DNA of 9,869 nt from Alphaproteobacteria bacterium. GTDB taxonomy: Bacteria; Pseudomonadota; Alphaproteobacteria; Rhodobacterales; Rhodobacteraceae. The stretch's first letter is position 1; every line of letters begins with the position of its first letter. This document shows positions 5,763 through 9,869 of this stretch, piece by piece. Below the pieces are notes generated by a model. The model ran no database searches. It saw nothing but the letters and a program-made list of their open reading frames with translations, and was not told the origin of the DNA. Both the position numbers and the translations under genes were made by a program. The DNA lies in NCBI GenBank assembly GCA_030425945.1, contig JAUHZL010000070.1, positions 1 through 9,869 of the forward strand. Direction: 5' to 3'.

Positions 5763-6485
5763 TCATGCCGTCTTCGGCAGCGGGCGTGCAGCCGAATTGA
5801 GCCCGTGCACGACTTCCCGCTCCAAGAGCGGCCAGGAATAGTCGTCGCGCACCGACAGGAACGGAAGGCCCGCCTGCCGGAACACTGTGCGCACGACGGG
5901 CGAGTCCGTGGCGAAGGCCAGTCCCATCGCCGGGTAGCCCTGCCGGTCCACGATGAGGAAATCCGCGCGATACGGGGCGAGGGCGCGGTCGACCGCCTCG
6001 GTCAGTTCGGTCGAGCGGCTGGCCCCGGTCCCGGTGAAGAACTCGGTCAGCGCGACATGGCAGAACAGGCGGTGCCCCTTGCCGAGGCGCGTCAGCAGGC
6101 CTTCGACGTCGCGCAGCAGGCAGTATTCCTGCCACTTCATCATCGATTTGCCCTCGAAGCGCACCTGCGAGAGGGCGCGCGACACTTCCAGCGGGCTGGG
6201 TCCGTCGCCGGCCTGCGCGGCGGGCGGCAGCGCGACGCGCGGGCGGGCGTCGGGCCGGGGGGCCGGGTCGGGGGTCCGGACGGGAGCAGGCGACGGCGAG
6301 ATCGCGTCGGCGACGGGCGCCGCGGCGGCGTGCTGCGGGGCGGGCGGCACCTCCGCGGGCCGGGCGACGATGCGGACGAGACGCAGCACGAGAACGAGCG
6401 CGAACAGCAAGGCTGCGGCGACCGCCCAGTCTCGGGCGGCGACAGAGGCCAAGAAGGCCAGCACGGGCTCAACATACGCGTCCAT
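5763..6485 (-). CDS. Membrane-anchored DUF2726-like protein
   Basis: This 240-residue protein has an N-terminal hydrophobic segment (about 20-40) followed by VRIVAR, a Pro/Ala-rich linker (41-100), and a compact C-terminal domain (about 105-215). The C-terminal order HRLFCHVALTEFF (138-150), YRADFLIVDRQGYPAMGLAF (172-191) and AGLPFLSVRDDYSW (205-218) resembles DUF2726, a restriction-endonuclease-like domain. In that family the strand after DFxxxD usually ends with an acidic ELDD-type motif; here it reads GLAFATD, so nuclease activity is doubtful. AAGGA (6495-6499) lies 9 bases before the ATG. It lies between the carB terminator and the GIY-YIG gene, transcribed in the same direction. The DUF2726 assignment is by pattern and moderate only. 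Confidence 0.6.
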   Translation of the reverse strand: MDAYVEPVLAFLASVAARDWAVAAALLFALVLVLRLVRIVARPAEVPPAPQHAAAAPVADAISPSPAPVRTPDPAPRPDARPRVALPPAAQAGDGPSPLEVSRALSQVRFEGKSMMKWQEYCLLRDVEGLLTRLGKGHRLFCHVALTEFFTGTGASRSTELTEAVDRALAPYRADFLIVDRQGYPAMGLAFATDSPVVRTVFRQAGLPFLSVRDDYSWPLLEREVVHGLNSAARPLPKTA

Positions 6486-6494
6486 GACATCCCA

Positions 6495-6499
6495 TCCTT
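6495..6499 (-). promoter_or_regulatory. Ribosome binding site of the DUF2726-like gene
   Basis: AAGGA on the minus strand lies 9 bases before the ATG at 6485. No alternative in-frame start with a better site was seen, so it supports that start. The stretch from 6500 to 6599 upstream must hold any promoter of its own, but I recognise no clear -35/-10 pair there. Confidence 0.65.
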
Positions 6500-6599
6500 G
6501 CGGCAGATGTCGCTAAGGAGTCCCTAACAGGATGGCGCAATTTGGGCGCGCCTGGGGCACAGACGTGGGAATTCGGGCGGACTGTTCATCGGTCCGACG

Positions 6600-6624
6600 A
6601 AAAATGCGGCAGCGCGGCAGCCGC
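6600..6624 (-). terminator. Rho-independent terminator downstream of carB
   Basis: On the minus strand GCGGC, a T, GC, a CGC loop, GC, a T and GCCGC (6624 down to 6606) make a 7-bp GC-rich stem with one T-T mismatch. It is followed directly by ATTTTT (6605-6600). This is the best canonical terminator in the window and lies about 40 bases after the carB stop. It separates carB from the gene at 5763-6485. Confidence 0.75.
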
Positions 6625-6637
6625 GTGCCCGGTTCGT

Positions 6638-6663
6638 GGCCGATCCGGCAACGCCGGGCGGCC
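6638..6663 (-). terminator. Stem-loop abutting the carB stop codon
   Basis: GGCCG (6638-6642) pairs with CGGCC (6659-6663), and CCGGC (6645-6649) with GCCGG (6653-6657), around an AAC loop: 10 bp with a small internal loop. It touches the carB stop (6664-6666). It has no T-run itself and may protect the 3' end or assist the terminator just downstream. Confidence 0.5.

Positions 6664-9869
<3,206 letters not shown>

Overview
The window is a gene-dense piece of a high-GC alphaproteobacterial chromosome, most likely Rhodobacteraceae/Rhodobacterales. This rests on strong third-position G/C bias, the protein sequences (for example the alphaproteobacterial-type CarB) and the ybjN-proC pairing. I assign no genus. 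There is no tRNA, rRNA, CRISPR array, complete insertion sequence or prophage.

Layout. (1) Positions 111-2749, plus strand: a tight four-gene operon of a YbjN-family protein, ProC (last step of proline synthesis), the tRNA-binding-fold protein CsaA and a D-2-hydroxyacid dehydrogenase of the glyoxylate/hydroxypyruvate reductase type. Genes 2-4 overlap by 4 and 1 bases, so they are probably translationally coupled. (2) Positions 2750-2990: a convergent intergenic region with an AT-rich pair of inverted, self-palindromic repeats. (3) Positions 2991-3587, minus strand: thymidine kinase, divergent from a small putative DNA-binding protein at 3722-4186; the 134-base gap holds two strong dyads. (4) Positions 4195-4220: a perfect 10-bp hairpin between convergent genes. 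(5) Positions 4245-6485, minus strand: two genes, each encoding an N-terminal membrane anchor, a Pro/Ala-rich linker and a nuclease-fold C-terminal domain. One is DUF4041 plus GIY-YIG, the other DUF2726-like. (6) Positions 6600-6663: carB terminator structures. (7) Positions 6664-9869, minus strand: carB, missing its first 40 or so codons beyond the window edge.

Most of the window is housekeeping: proline, thymidine salvage, and carbamoyl phosphate for arginine and pyrimidines. The most interesting part is the membrane-anchored pair at 4245-6485. The DUF4041-GIY-YIG protein has the architecture of SNIPE-type anti-phage membrane nucleases. However, positions that normally carry the GIY-YIG catalytic Glu and His read Cys and Trp, and the neighbour likewise lacks the acidic pair expected of its fold. 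Either the pair has been repurposed, with DNA binding or scaffolding at the inner membrane but no cleavage, or it is a divergent defence module. The sequence alone cannot decide.
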